Positions 11,776 to 23,470 of a stretch of DNA of 64,000 bases are shown here, piece after piece. The notes under the pieces are model-generated. The model worked only from the letters and a program-made list of their open reading frames with translations, did not search any database and was not told the origin of the DNA. This DNA is from Chiridota heheva (Eukaryota; Echinodermata; Holothuroidea; Apodida; Chiridotidae), in assembly GCA_020152595.1 (NCBI GenBank), contig JAIGNY010001753.1, positions 2,299,001 to 2,363,000 of the forward strand, in the 5' to 3' direction. The position numbers and the translations under genes were made by a program. Each line of letters begins with the position of its first letter. The first letter of the stretch is position 1.

Positions 11776-12862
11776 AAAAAACTGTATAGTGAGAGACTTG
11801 ATGATCTCTGAATAATATTGGATAATAATATCATTTTACACTTATCTTCTAAGAAAATATCAAATGTTTTGTATACTTTTTAAGGAAACTAGTCTTTAAT
11901 TCTGTCTTAAGTGTCTCTGAAAAATTTTAACATTTTGTAAGGAAATTTGAACCTTCCAATCTTCCATAAGGATATCTAAAGAAACTTTTAACTTTTTTCT
12001 AAAGAACTCTAAAGAAACTTTAACATTTTCTAAAAACTTTAACATTTCTGAGAAAATCTCAGGAAAATCTGTGGACGGTCGGACGGACGTAATAGCCATT
12101 ACATAGGTTCGCATTATGCTTCGCATGTGAATTAAAAATGAGATCGGAAAGGAATTGAAACGTTTTGAGGGGATGAATGGTTGCTTTCTCTTGCAATCTA
12201 ATTGTAAATCATATACCAGCTTCCTGATAAGTGAAACTGATAGCATGGGGATAATTTATCTTTGTTTTGCATTGTGTTATTCCATAACAATCACGCAATT
12301 TCATGCTTTTTTTAAACTTCTGAAAATATTATACACAGCATCAAGGAACAAATAATCAGCCCTTATCGGCAAGTAAAAAAGATATAAATCAGGCTAACTT
12401 GTTGTTACTAGTGCGTGGCAAAAAATCACCCCTTACGCTGATTTACATAGTGGGAATTAAGTTAACTTTTTTGACGAATGACAACACTTTCCGAGTTACT
12501 ACATGCAAGTCACACTCTTGACTTATGATATCTATTCATAAGTTTTTTATCCAGGGGCCGTCGCGCCCATACACAATAATGTGTTGTAACTTAAAGTTAA
12601 TGTAGTCTTGCACAGTACATGTAGGGAAGGGTTGATTGTGAATTCATGAGTGAATGGTCTTGCAATTTGCAATAATGTTATCGCCGGGATTTATAATGGA
12701 TTAACAAAGTATTTTACAAGACAAAAGGACTTAAGAAATAATGTTAAGGACTAAAATAAAAGGATTATAAAGAAATAAAGGGACAGTTGTTGTGTTCATG
12801 GAAATATTGGCGTAGAAAAAAGACGCAAAGAGCTATTATAGAGCGGATTCGAGCCTGTTATT
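11776..12862. other. Interval without recognised gene
   Basis: At 11915-12060 there are loose tandem iterations of CTAAAGAAACTTTAACATTT, a degenerate short repeat. The rest is unique AT-rich sequence without protein-like frames. Confidence 0.5.
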
Positions 12863-13194
12863 ATGCATTTATCAACTGTGTCACTCACCCCTACATTCCC
12901 GGACAAGATAAGTCATTGCACCAAAGTGGGTGGACAAAACATGTAGATTGACGCAACCCTCATTCACTTAGGTACCTGACATTTTTTTTAATGACTTACA
13001 TGTACCCCAAAGCAATCACCTCTGTACAAAGTCAATGGGTCTGAAGTAAATTGAACCACCCCAGAGTCACTTTGGTGATTGACAATTTTGTACAATGACG
13101 CACATGTACATCACTATTTCATATGTCAATGACTCACCTTTGACTGCATTGCCAGGGGTAGTATGGGTAAGTCATACAACTGACAAGTGCATTA
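12863..13194. mobile_element. Inverted-repeat (foldback-type) element, about 330 bp
   Basis: The left end reads ATGCATTTATCAACTGTGTC and the right end, reverse-complemented, reads AATGCACTTGTCAGTTGTAT. The complementarity continues inward through ACTCACCCCTACATTCCC versus ACTTACCCATACTACCCC and a GTCATTG block, giving arms of about 70 bp. There are no open frames. A partial inverted relative lies at 43010-43104. Confidence 0.7.
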
Positions 13195-13606
13195 CAGGTA
13201 CTGTACATGCAATTATTTACAGTATAACTATACATTTCCAAACATTCTCATTTCTCAATCTATTATCAATATAATCTCAAAAAAATCTCATATTTTCACA
13301 AATATATCAAAAGATACTTCAAAATACATTCTTACACAAAGCATGAACTTTCTTTTTATTGAAATGAAACCAATGTTTAATATTTTTCTGACTTTTTTTA
13401 CAGTGATTTAGTTTCTTCGGTATTTCTGGTTTTTCATAAAACATGAATCAGACTTGAAACCGGTTTGAGTTACAAAACCAGTAGACAGTGCAAGCTTAGT
13501 TAAGCCTAGGCCTATGCATCATTCTTTAAATTGAAATTAACGTTAGAAGTCATACAATAGGTGCGACTTCACTGCCCAGCCGGGAATACTGCATGAGAGC
13601 CATAAG
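13195..13606. other. AT-rich interval, nothing recognised
   Basis: No gene or repeat boundary. The last eight bases (GCCATAAG, 13599-13606) are the left target-site duplication of the following element. Confidence 0.5.
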
Positions 13607-14194
13607 TAGGCTTGGGTGGTATAACGGTATGTACTCACGTAAGTAAGTACAGGTAATCGCGAATATCGGAAGATCAAAAGTTTGTTACTACTACCGGTAC
13701 TGCTGAAAAGTACCTGCCGAAAAGTACCATTGGTAAATCTAAAATATAAATACTATTAAGCCAAATCATGCGTTTTCAATACTGAAGTCATGTAAATCAC
13801 ATTATATTTACCTTGCAAGAGCCTTGTATTTAATCCATTTATCAAAACACCACCGAAAAATATCCTCCATAATTATTCCCAAATTTGTTAACAATCTCAC
13901 ACACACATAATCAAACTATTACCAGTAGTCCATATACGATGAAAGAAATTGGAATTCTCCACCTGCCGCTAGCGCAGACCATACCTGGGCCTACACAAAT
14001 TACATACTGTGCAAGTCAGTCCATTATTTTGCAATCTGGCAACCCGTCACAAAAACGTTTTTCTCAATGAAAGTATTTTAGTAACGCCTGTGTTTTACCA
14101 TACAAGGCCCAACTAACACACTGCTCTAACTATATGACTGGTACAGTGTACATCACGATGATCACATAACGTTGTGTTGTACATTGCATTATTA

Positions 14195-15806
14195 AGGCCT
14201 TGCAACCATTCGTGTGCACATGTTCTTGGTTTGACCACGCTTGAGTTGAGAAGAGTACGTGGCAATAAGATTCAGGTTTTTAAATTCCTATCTGGTAGTG
14301 ATGCTTTGACTCCCTGTAATTTCTTGCATGTTTTAGCTAATCCTCATGTGACACGTACATGTAGTAACAATTTGAAGTTGACCAAAGAGTTCTCACGGAT
14401 AGATATTCGGCATTTTAGCATTTCACAAAGAGTTGTTAATAAGTGGAATGGTTTGCTGATTGGGTAGTTAGCTCCAATTCTGTTCACAATTTCAAAGTCA
14501 ACATTGACGATAAGCTTGGGCAATATATCGATATATTTCGATATTTGACCTATATCGATATGGCCGATATTGAGTTCAAGGGTCATATTGATATTTCGAT
14601 ATTGTTTTTCAATGATAATACACATTACATGAACTACTAAAAAGCTACACATGACTATCAAACATCCAAGTATTTTTCCTTAAACAGCCACAAAAAGTTA
14701 ATAAATTTCATTTTTATCAAAGTTTCAGGCAGTCACTTATGATAAAACTTTATCAAAGCATTAATATTGTGATAACAATTACACTAAAATCCTTCCATTA
14801 ACAAAAAAAACTTGACTAGCAGAGTACAGAGGCATTGCGCAATACTTTCAACTTTATACTTGATGGCTTACGATGTTCAGACAACAAAAATCATAAAAGA
14901 TGCTGAATCCTTAAACATCGTGTTAAGTTTCCTGAAAAGGAATACTGAATCTGAATTTTCATATCAAACAGTCATTAATTGACAAATCACTGACAAAACT
15001 ATGAGGTTTTTCTCATTATTTTGTTCGTTCCGAAAGTCTAAAAGTGACAGACTGGTGTTGCCAGATCGATCACATATTGTACAATGCAGTAACTGCACAG
15101 TATCACTACTGTACACACACATCTGCACTGTTTCTTCTGAGTGACAACACTTGTGCGATGATTAAAGCAGACTAGAAATTGGATATTACGTGTTATACAT
15201 GGACTTCTGAATGTCTAGAAGTCTAAAAAATGCTACCAAAATAATGCCTTATCAGTACAACATTCATAAGAAGTGAGTTATGGAATTTTAAGAAGAATTG
15301 GAGCCAATTTTTGTAAGGCTTACAGTGTAGGCCTAGTACATGTAACAGCTAGTTTAAACAAAAAAAAAAATGTTTTTAAGAATATGCTGAGGCCTAAACT
15401 TTTTCAAGGTTTCTGTACTTGATCTTTTGAGATAGAAACAATGAAAAAAGATTTTTAAGCATAGTGGGTGTTTATTTGAAGATGTTTTGTATATATTTTG
15501 CAGTGATTTCTGTTAATTTGTACAAGAGTTTTACTTGACATTTTTTAAACCGAGACAGATTATTTTGCACAGAACAGTACATACAACTTACGTATGACAT
15601 CCTATAATTTGCGTATTGTTATTTCGATAATATCGATATTTTTCTGGTGATATATCGATATTGCATAATACTCAATATCGCCCAGGCTTAATTGATAAGT
15701 GCTTTACTAACTCTAGGGGTCTTTGAATTATTTTTTTTGTGGTGGTGTTGTTTGGGCATTTTATGGGGTGATTCACCCTTCTTAGCCTGTCATCTTGTTA
15801 TGTTAG
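14195..15806 (+). mobile_element. CR1-like LINE 3' end, copy 1, split by a hAT-like insertion
   Basis: The plus strand encodes LGLTTLELRRVRGNKIQVFK, then NNLKLTKEFSRIDIRHFSIS and QRVVNKWNGL, the C-terminal tail of a CR1-type reverse transcriptase. The frame is cut at 14510, and the continuation (GATAAGTGCTTTACTAACTC...) resumes at 15691. The 3' end is GCCTGTCATCTTGTTATGTT. Copy 2 (32525-33118) is uninterrupted and shows the original junction. 5'-truncated and inactive. Confidence 0.82.
14511..15690 (+). mobile_element. Inner hAT-like non-autonomous element (1180 bp)
   Basis: Starts TAAGCTTGGGCAATATATCG and ends with the complement of TAAGCCTGGGCGATATTGAG. The ends are rich in ATCGATAT. Flanking octamers are ATTGACGA (14503-14510) and ATTGATAA (15691-15698), 6/8 identical. 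The empty site in LINE copy 2 reads ATTGATAA, confirming the insertion. No coding frame; a truncated inverted relative is at 11286-11775. Confidence 0.85.
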
Positions 15807-16810
15807 ATTCAAAGCTTGCAAATTCGCCATGCTTTTTTATCGCAGAAATTTTAAAACGTAAACTTGCGGTTCTGCACAGCCCTTGCAGTTCTACACAGCA
15901 GTTGCAGCAATTTTGCTGTAACAAAATAAAGATGAAACTCCATTTTTACCAATTACTATTAACTGGAGGTATTTTAGAAGTATTTTGGAAGGTATTTCAT
16001 GCCGTGTAAATCATTGGGCCTGGGGCGTGAGTGAGTTCAAAGTTAGTTCATGAATGACCAAGTGATAACTATCTTCATGTGTGTTTGCCAAATGCTGAAA
16101 TTTACTTGAATTTGTTAGAATAAGTTGTTTTTAGTATAAATTACTAAGAAAAAAAGACAAAAAAAAAAAAAACATGATTTTTTGACATTTATTTACCTTA
16201 ATTTTCTTTAAAAAAACTGCAAAAGATAAACAGTTTCTATCAATCCCGATAGAGGTAATAAATATTTCCCTCCCCAATACATACTGCCGTTTAATATTCT
16301 ATGAACATGCCCGGAGGAAATTATTTTCCCTGTGATCATTTATAACGTTATCAGTGTATTAGTACTGTATACATGTACATGTGTCTATAACGTTACATGT
16401 TAGTGTGATAGGCTCCCTACAGGGTACTACGGCGAATATACCAAGCAAATAGTGATAGTTTTTTTTACCTTTTTACACATGCAAAAAGAACCAGTACTAT
16501 AAATAGTACCGGTACTGTCTTAACAAAAGTACCGGTACTGAATTTTCATGGTATCGCCCAATCCTAGCCATATCATTCTTCAATTAGGCTAAGCGTTAGT
16601 CATTATTTACATGTACACCATTATCTTGGAAGTTCGCAGGGGGTATTTTCTAAGAGTGAACCTGCCAGTTTGGAAAACATGTGACAGTTAGGCCTATGTT
16701 ACGCCAAAGATCTTTGGAATGGAGCTGGATCAATTTAAACAATTTTGGTGTATTTTCTTCCCAATTGATGAATAAATACATTAAAATTACATTTAAAGGT
16801 GCTGTGGTTC

Positions 16811-17241
16811 CAGACCCTTAGCTTTGCTGTATTAAAGGGGCGGCCCGCCCTGCCCCCATGGGGGTCTGCCTTTCCCCCTGGGGTCTGCCCTGCCCCTCAT
16901 GATAATTTCTTAGGATTTTTTTTAGATTTTGTTTTGTTTGTTTTTTGTTTCGATTTTTTTGTTTGTTATAACTCAATCAACCTCGTAAATGAATACCTTA
17001 CTTGGATACCGAACACAGAATAATAGCATAGTAAGCATTTGTCCTGTTTGGCTCATGAATGGTCCTTGTGAATCAAAATAGTTTAATTCTGAGGTATGAT
17101 TATAGCTAAAATCCCAGAGCTTCTTCACCATGGGATTGAGTCCCTTAACTCCATGCCGAAAAGACAGTGCTTCCCGCACGCATTAATGTGCTCCTCACAA
17201 GTCTAGCAACCTGCCCCTTTTTAAATCAAGATAGGGGTCTG
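16811..17241 (+). mobile_element. Non-autonomous TIR element, CAGACCCCTAGC family, copy 2
   Basis: 431 bp, from CAGACCCTTAGCTTTGCTG to TCAAGATAGGGGTCTG. Internal landmarks are shared with the copies at 4878 and 44399: CGGCCCGCCCTGCCCC, AATAGCATAGTAAGCA, CCCAGAGCTTCTTCACCA and GCATTAATGTGC. GGTTC occurs on both sides, but the right copy overlaps the start of the adjacent SINE, so a target duplication is uncertain. Non-coding. Confidence 0.8.
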
Positions 17242-17395
17242 GGTTCAGTGGTTAAGGAGTCATACTCGTATTCAAAAGATACCGAGTTCGATTCCTGTCG
17301 TGAGCACTGCATTGTGTCCTTGAGCAAGATACTTTACTCTACTTGCTTCAGTCCACTCAGTTGTAAAAGTACTGCCTGACTGCTACAGTATTGTA
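17242..17395 (+). mobile_element. tRNA-derived SINE with conserved central domain
   Basis: An A-box-like TTCAGTGGTTAAGG (17244-17257) and a B-box GAGTTCGATTCC (17284-17295) lie at tRNA spacing. They are followed by TGTGTCCTTGAGCAAGATAC, then TTTACTCTACTTGCTTCAGT and CCACTCAG. That second block resembles the deeply conserved central domain of metazoan SINEs (the Nin type, from memory). The cloverleaf is not intact, so it is not a working tRNA gene. Confidence 0.68.
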
Positions 17396-17825
17396 ACTGA
17401 ACCTAATATCGTGCACCCCCTAATTTCGTACACAACGTAATATGTTCAATTCCACCTAGCTTAGCAACCAATTTCAAACAATCGGACTTACGAGCTAAAA
17501 CTTGCACTCAAAATCGTGAAAATGACACTTCCCACGGTAAGGGAGACCAATATTTCTCACTTAAAATGCATAACTCACAAACTAAAAATATTTTTCTTGA
17601 AAAAAATTACTGGTCGAGTTGAGCCAATAAAAACAGCAGTTTTTCCTTCTCACTCCAACACACACACATCCACCTGCTGTCACTGACGTTAGCGTAAAGG
17701 ACGTTTTATTATGTAATGATGGTCTAAGCTATACAAAAAGTATAATCAAAGGTCACATCGGGTTCAAAACTGATGAATATTTACGAGCTTAAACTTTAAC
17801 TTAAGGCTATGACGTTACAAAAGTT
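17396..17825. other. Interval without recognised gene
   Basis: Unique AT-rich sequence between the SINE and the LINE remnant. No frame of interest. Confidence 0.4.
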
Positions 17826-18926
17826 CATTTCTAGGACCACAATGGTTTACAATATATACATATCCTATCCGTGACATTGTAATGCTTGCTGATCACGTCT
17901 ACGCTGACGATACACAAATTTATCTTTCCTTTAAAGCTTTGCAGCAACATAGTGTTTCAACCATCCAATGCTTAGAAAATTGTATTAGAGATATTTGTAT
18001 TTGGATGAAACAAAACTTTTTAAATCTAAATGATGACAAAACAATGTATATGTTAATTGAATCTCGACAAAAACTTGCAAAATTTACAATGCCAGATATT
18101 GTCATTGGTGATTCTAATATCAAATCTTGCTCTCAAGCGCGTAACCTAGGTGTCATCTTTGATTCAACCATGAGTATGAACTCTCATATTTCACAGGTTA
18201 CCTGCACTGCTGCTTTTTATCTTCAAAACATTAGTAAAATAAGCAAATATCTTGACTCTACTGCTACTGTTCAAATCATACATTCCTTTGTAACTTCACG
18301 TCTAGATATGGGAAATTCTCTACTGTATGGTCTTCCTCAAAAACAAATTCACCGTCTTCAACTGATTTAAAACTCTGCTGCACGCCTTGTAACGCTCTCA
18401 AAGAAATCTTGTCACATTACTCCAATCCTAAAAGACTTGCATTGGCTCCCTGTGTCATTTACGATAATATATAAAATACTGCTTAATGTTTACAAATCGT
18501 TGATTGGGTGTGCTCCAAATTATATCTCTGACCTTTTAAAATCATATATTCCTACTCGTGCTCTTCGATCCAGAGAAAAATTACTTTTATGTGAACAAAA
18601 ATCTAATTACTCATGGGGTGATAGGTCTTTTGGTATAGCTGCACCACAGTTGTGGAATCAATTACCCCTTCATGTCAGATCATCCAATTCTCTTGCTATT
18701 TTTAAAAAAACAAATCTGAAAACACATCTCACGTCCAAAGCTTTTATTTAATATTGTTTTTGTGTATACATATATGGGTGTATGTGCGTGTAGGCCCCTA
18801 TGTATGTTTTTGTTCAAAAAAATTATTGTTATTTCTTTATGTTTTTCACATTGTGCGGCGCCTTGAGCACCTTCTGGGTGGATACGTGCGCATTATAAAA
18901 CTTATTTATCATTATTATTATTATTT
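17826..18926 (+). mobile_element. L2/CR1-group LINE remnant: reverse transcriptase C-terminal half and 3' end
   Basis: Begins inside the reverse transcriptase (GPQWFTIYTYPIRD, then YADDTQIYLSF with the catalytic YADD). It continues through NFLNLNDDKTMYMLI, LGVIFDSTMSMNSHIS, HITPILKDLHWLPV, GDRSFGIAAPQLWNQLP and FKKTNLKTHLTSKAFI. A TAA at 18368 lies where family members have Gln (LQLIQNSAARLV). The 3' end is CGCCTTGAGCAC...GCGCATTATAAAA followed by an ATT-repeat tail, typical of the group. 5'-truncated and inactive. Confidence 0.9.
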
Positions 18927-19454
18927 CCGTCGCAAGATAGCGTGTGAAAAATTGATAGTTTCTTTTAGTATTCTTATTCAAATGAATAATATGTGAGTGT
19001 TAATGCACACACACACAAAAAAAGAGATTAAAGAAACAAATGAAAGGTCTCGGAAAATTCTTTTCACCAGATATCACTAAAAATAAGCTATTGAATCAGA
19101 ATGTGTTTTAGTGCGGTTGCTTGTTACTCTTATGCCCCCATGATAAAGATTCAAAAGAATGATTTTTGATCATTTTTGATGTTTTTTATATACGTTAACT
19201 GTTTAAAAACAACATTTTGTATACTGTTTTAAAGTGGCTTCAATTCAAGTTTTCCTAATGGATAAAAGCGAAAGCCAAAGTGCGCCATTAGATGCACAAA
19301 ATTAGGAGACCCCAAACCTAACAAACACGCTCGAGTTTTGTTATATTTTGTTATCTCTTGACTTTTTCATGGAAAACTTATTTCTATTCTATTCATCACC
19401 GTTACAAAGATGAGAAGTTTAATGCACCTTCAAAGAATTTTTATCGATATCTTT
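18927..19454. other. Interval without recognised gene
   Basis: AT-rich, no feature recognised. Confidence 0.4.
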
Positions 19455-19689
19455 CAATTCTCCCTTCAGGAGAGAATTGGAATTCTCCCCTTTTGCGTTG
19501 CGCTGTATATGGGAAAGGGGAGAATTAGGACCCCTTGCATTACACGTGGATATATCAGCTTTATTCAGTCAGATATATTCCACTAACCCCGATTTCCTCT
19601 CTAATATCAATGCCCGCAAGCCTTCTTTTACCTTGTAATTAGACTATCCAACTTGATATTATAAGTTAAAATTTTGTTGTAGCTTTGCC

Positions 19690-20056
<367 letters not shown>

Positions 20057-21226
20057 TGTGAAATTCTCCCTCGCCCACACTATAAGTGCCCAATATGTAT
20101 GGGAGAGGGTGGAAATTACACGACTGTACATAAAGCTTCTTGACCTTTCTTTGAATCTCTAGTCAAAGAAACATGAACGGAATAAATCAAGAAATTAGGA
20201 TATTTTTTAGGATCAATCTTGGGTACAATTTAGGACAATTTATAATCCTGAGGGCAAAGAATCTGGCATTTCCAAAGTACATTGCAGTTTATTCCATTGA
20301 TATAACTTTATCTGTTTACAGTGCCAGTCACTTAGTCAATCTTCAGTGGTACACTTAATAGGGTTTCAAGAACCATCACAAATTTCCCAATATATACGAA
20401 ATAAAGCCAAATAAAAGGGAGCATTGCAGTTTATTCTTGTCTGGATTTAATCCGTTGTATATACAAAAGTACAAATCAAGATCCTTTCGAAATGAGCTAA
20501 ATGCTTTGTCCAAAAATATTGACGTATTCTTCGTGGATATTCCTTTGCACATCAATTATATCCTGAATTAAGCTCCACAATTCGTAAATTTTCCTATTAC
20601 GGTTGGACATTTTGATTAACAAAACAATTGCGTTGTCTGCTATGGTCATAGCTAGCTACACTCTCAGGAATGTAGAATGTTCCATTTTATAAGGAGGGAC
20701 AATAACAAACTAACTGAAATTCTATATGAGTAACTGTGTAATTATACACGAGGTTCAAGGGATAAAAGCACACAAAATGAAACAAACAATAAAACAGGTG
20801 CGGGGGCAATCCTCCCCTTTTGTCTTGCAGTAAAGATATGAAAGGGAGAATTAGAATACTTCCCCTTTTGTGTTGCAGTAAATATGGGAGAGGGGAGTAT
20901 TGTGAAAGCTTCTTAACATTTCTTTAGTCTCTAGTCAAGAAGCTTTATATATAGTCGTGTAATTTTCCCCTCGCCCATACTGTAAGTGCCTAATATGTAT
21001 GGGAGAGGGGAGAATTCCACGATTATATATATATATATAGCTTCTCGACAAATTGCTGTCTCAAAACGACCAAAAAAAAAAAAAAAAATTGTTGGAGTCT
21101 TACAAGGTTAAAGAAGGCTTGCGTGGCCATTGATATTAGAGAGGGGAAATCGGGGTAAGTAGAGTATATCTGACTGAATAAAGCTGATATCTTTCATGTT
21201 TAACAAAAGGGGACCTAATTCTCCCC

Positions 21227-21300
21227 TTTTGTGTTGCAGTATATATGGGAGAGGGGAGAATTCCATTTCTCCCCTCTCCCATATATACTGCAATACAAAA
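21227..21300. repeat. Near-perfect 34-bp hairpin
   Basis: Arm 21227-21260 and arm 21267-21300 are reverse complements with one mismatch in 34 and a 6-base loop (TTCCAT). The arms start TTTTGTGTTGCAGTATATAT and end GGGAGAGGGGAGAA. It is the best-preserved unit of the surrounding hairpin cluster. Confidence 0.95.
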
Positions 21301-21481
21301 GGTGAGGATTCTAAATCTTCCCTTTCCCACACACTTATAGGGAGAAATAGAAGATGCTCCATGCAGCGCAGAGTTTTATCACCCTTTTTTTATATCACTA
21401 AACAAATAATCATCGTTTAAAGCAGGTAAACAGTATGTTTTCTTAAATGACTAAGAAGTAAATCCATTATTGATTCAATTC

Positions 21482-21486
<5 letters not shown>

Positions 21487-21578
<92 letters not shown>

Positions 21579-21580
21579 GG

Positions 21581-21664
<84 letters not shown>

Positions 21665-21665
21665 T

Positions 21666-21705
<40 letters not shown>

Positions 21706-21734
21706 TTACATATATATATATATATATATATATT

Positions 21735-21776
<42 letters not shown>

Positions 21777-21822
21777 CCTATGTATATATATATATATGTA
21801 TATATATATATTATATATATAT
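21487..21822. repeat. TA dinucleotide microsatellite, about 335 bp
   Basis: Alternating TA with TATAGGCCTATA, TAAAATA and TTTACATA interruptions. Translated IYIYIY frames are artefacts. Confidence 0.97.
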
Positions 21823-22664
21823 GACTGTACAACACATAATACAGTGTATCTTCCAATTCTCCCCTTTCCCCTTTTGTACACACTCGCATACGGACGAGGG
21901 GAGAAATGAAAGATACTCCGTGTGAGCTTCGGACAGTCAAAATGTAAGATTCTTGAGAATTTTTCATTCGTGGGTTATCGAAAAAGTAGAGTAAACATCG
22001 GATAAATATTTTATCTAGGCCTACATTTATCATCATTCTTTCTACATTGGTTTTGAGGCGAAGATATTGCCAAATTTTTAAAGGTTTTCGCCATATTCTT
22101 TCTTAAGTGCATGAATTAGGTTCCCCCATACTACTACAAGGCCTAATCAGTATTAACTTTAGGCCTAACATAAGTTTGTAACTGTAGTGTAACGCTAGTC
22201 AGTGTAAGTCTAACTTGTTAAGTTAGGCTAACGTAGGCCTATGCGGAAATGATACACCAGTTTAGCCTACATATGTGTACAACTTGAACTACTACAGTAA
22301 AGTGTAAGTCATGTAACGTTACTGCCCGAGGTTTTGCTCAACATTTTCAATTTAGTTCTCATGATTTTAAAGAACCTAATCCTTTACTTTGAAAAATTAA
22401 TGCAAAATTACCATGTTTTCTTGCTCTGGGTTTTCACTACCGTCCAAAGTCATGATCGCTTTATCTTGAGTTCATTTATTAACATAAATTTACTTCTGTT
22501 AACTCTTCGCCTTTTCCCCAAAATTACAAAAGGTCGATTGTACTACAAATTCCTCTCACTTAAGTAAACTCTAATTGCACGCCCACTATGAATGCGTTAC
22601 AGTTGCAGTCTATAGCGTGAAAATTCATAGCACTATCTGTGACAACGATTACCGTTCTCATAAC
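21823..22664. other. Interval without recognised gene; one hairpin relative
   Basis: At 21858-21906 another TTCTCCCC ... GGGGAGAA inverted pair links to the hairpin cluster on the left. The remainder has many TAGGCCTA and AACGTTA words but no gene. Confidence 0.5.
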
Positions 22665-22985
22665 TTGACATAATAAGAAGACGGGCTAATAAGGTTAACC
22701 CCACAAAACACAAAACTAACAACACCATAACCATAACAAAATGAAAAAATTAAAAATAAAAACAGAGAAGTATACAATATCAAAAACACCTAGACTTAAG
22801 TGAAGAATGTATCAATGTTAACCTTAACATTGTGAACAGAATAGAAAACCATTACACTCATTAACAACTCTCTGCGAAAAGCTAAAACGCCGAATATCAA
22901 TCCGTGAGAGTTCTTTGGTCATTTTTAACCTGTTACCAAGTGTCACATAAGGATTAGCTGAAATATGCAAGCTTAGAACCACCAT
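22665..22985 (-). mobile_element. CR1-like LINE 3' end, copy 3
   Basis: Minus-strand relative of the LINE tails at 14195 and 32525: NRLKMTKEFSRIDIRRFSFS then QRVVNECNG, followed by the same 3' region (TTGATATTGTATACTTC ... AGCCCGTCTTC). 5'-truncated and decayed. Confidence 0.75.
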
Positions 22986-23189
22986 TGTCGTCCCAGGTTT
23001 AAAAAAAGTATTTGTGAAACTTTTCTACAGTTTTAAGAAAATAATACTGGTGTCAGGTTGGATAAGCATCCAGGCCCGTAGCCAAACTATGTTCTGAATC
23101 TGAACAGGTTAAGTCGGCAAAAATTCTTCTAGAGGACATGAACGCCAGCGTAGTAAAAGTATGAGAAATATATATATATGTATCAAATA

Positions 23190-23470
23190 AAATAGAAAAT
23201 CAATTAACAAGCTTAGCAAGTTTAGCTTTGAAAGAGTTTAGACTTGGTGCTTGTACAATGTCCGATGGTAAGGCATTCCAATCTTTTAGTGTTTGAGGAA
23301 AGAAGGAATATTTAAAAACATTCTTTTTAGCATAAGTAACGTGGAAATTCAGATCATTGTTTTTTTTGGTAATAATTCTTGCGTTTGGGATCAGCTTATC
23401 ATTATCAATGGCGACAAGACTGTCGGTTATTGATTTTATATAGCATTTTTAGACGGGTGTTCCTAGACGG
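23190..23470 (-). mobile_element. LINE reverse-transcriptase C-terminal fragment
   Basis: The minus strand encodes RLKMLYKINN, then LIPNARIITKKNNDLNFHVT and KYSFFPQTLKDWNALPSDIV followed by QAPSLNSFKAKLAKLVN. This is the pattern MxYKI...YxxSFFPxTxxxWNxLPxxIV...SLxxFK at the end of CR1/Jockey-group LINE ORF2. A different family from the tails at 14195 and 22665. The frame shifts at least once. Confidence 0.7.

Larger units (their letters stand above)
13607..16566. mobile_element. Outer hAT-like non-autonomous element with nested insertions
   Basis: The left terminus is TAGGCTTGGGTGGTATAAC; the right terminus, reverse-complemented, is TAGGATTGGGCGATACCATG. The flanks are GCCATAAG and GCCATATC, an 8-bp target duplication with 6/8 identity. 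TAGG.TTGGGCGATA ends with 8-bp duplications are typical of hAT elements. No transposase frame survives. Inside lies a CR1-like LINE tail (about 14195-15806), itself split by a second hAT-like element (14511-15690). The net element is about 1.3 kb without these. Confidence 0.8.

Noticed and set aside
16806-17246. GGTTC target duplication of the 16811-17241 element
   Set aside because: The right copy is part of the adjacent SINE head, and the other family copies lack it, so it may be chance.
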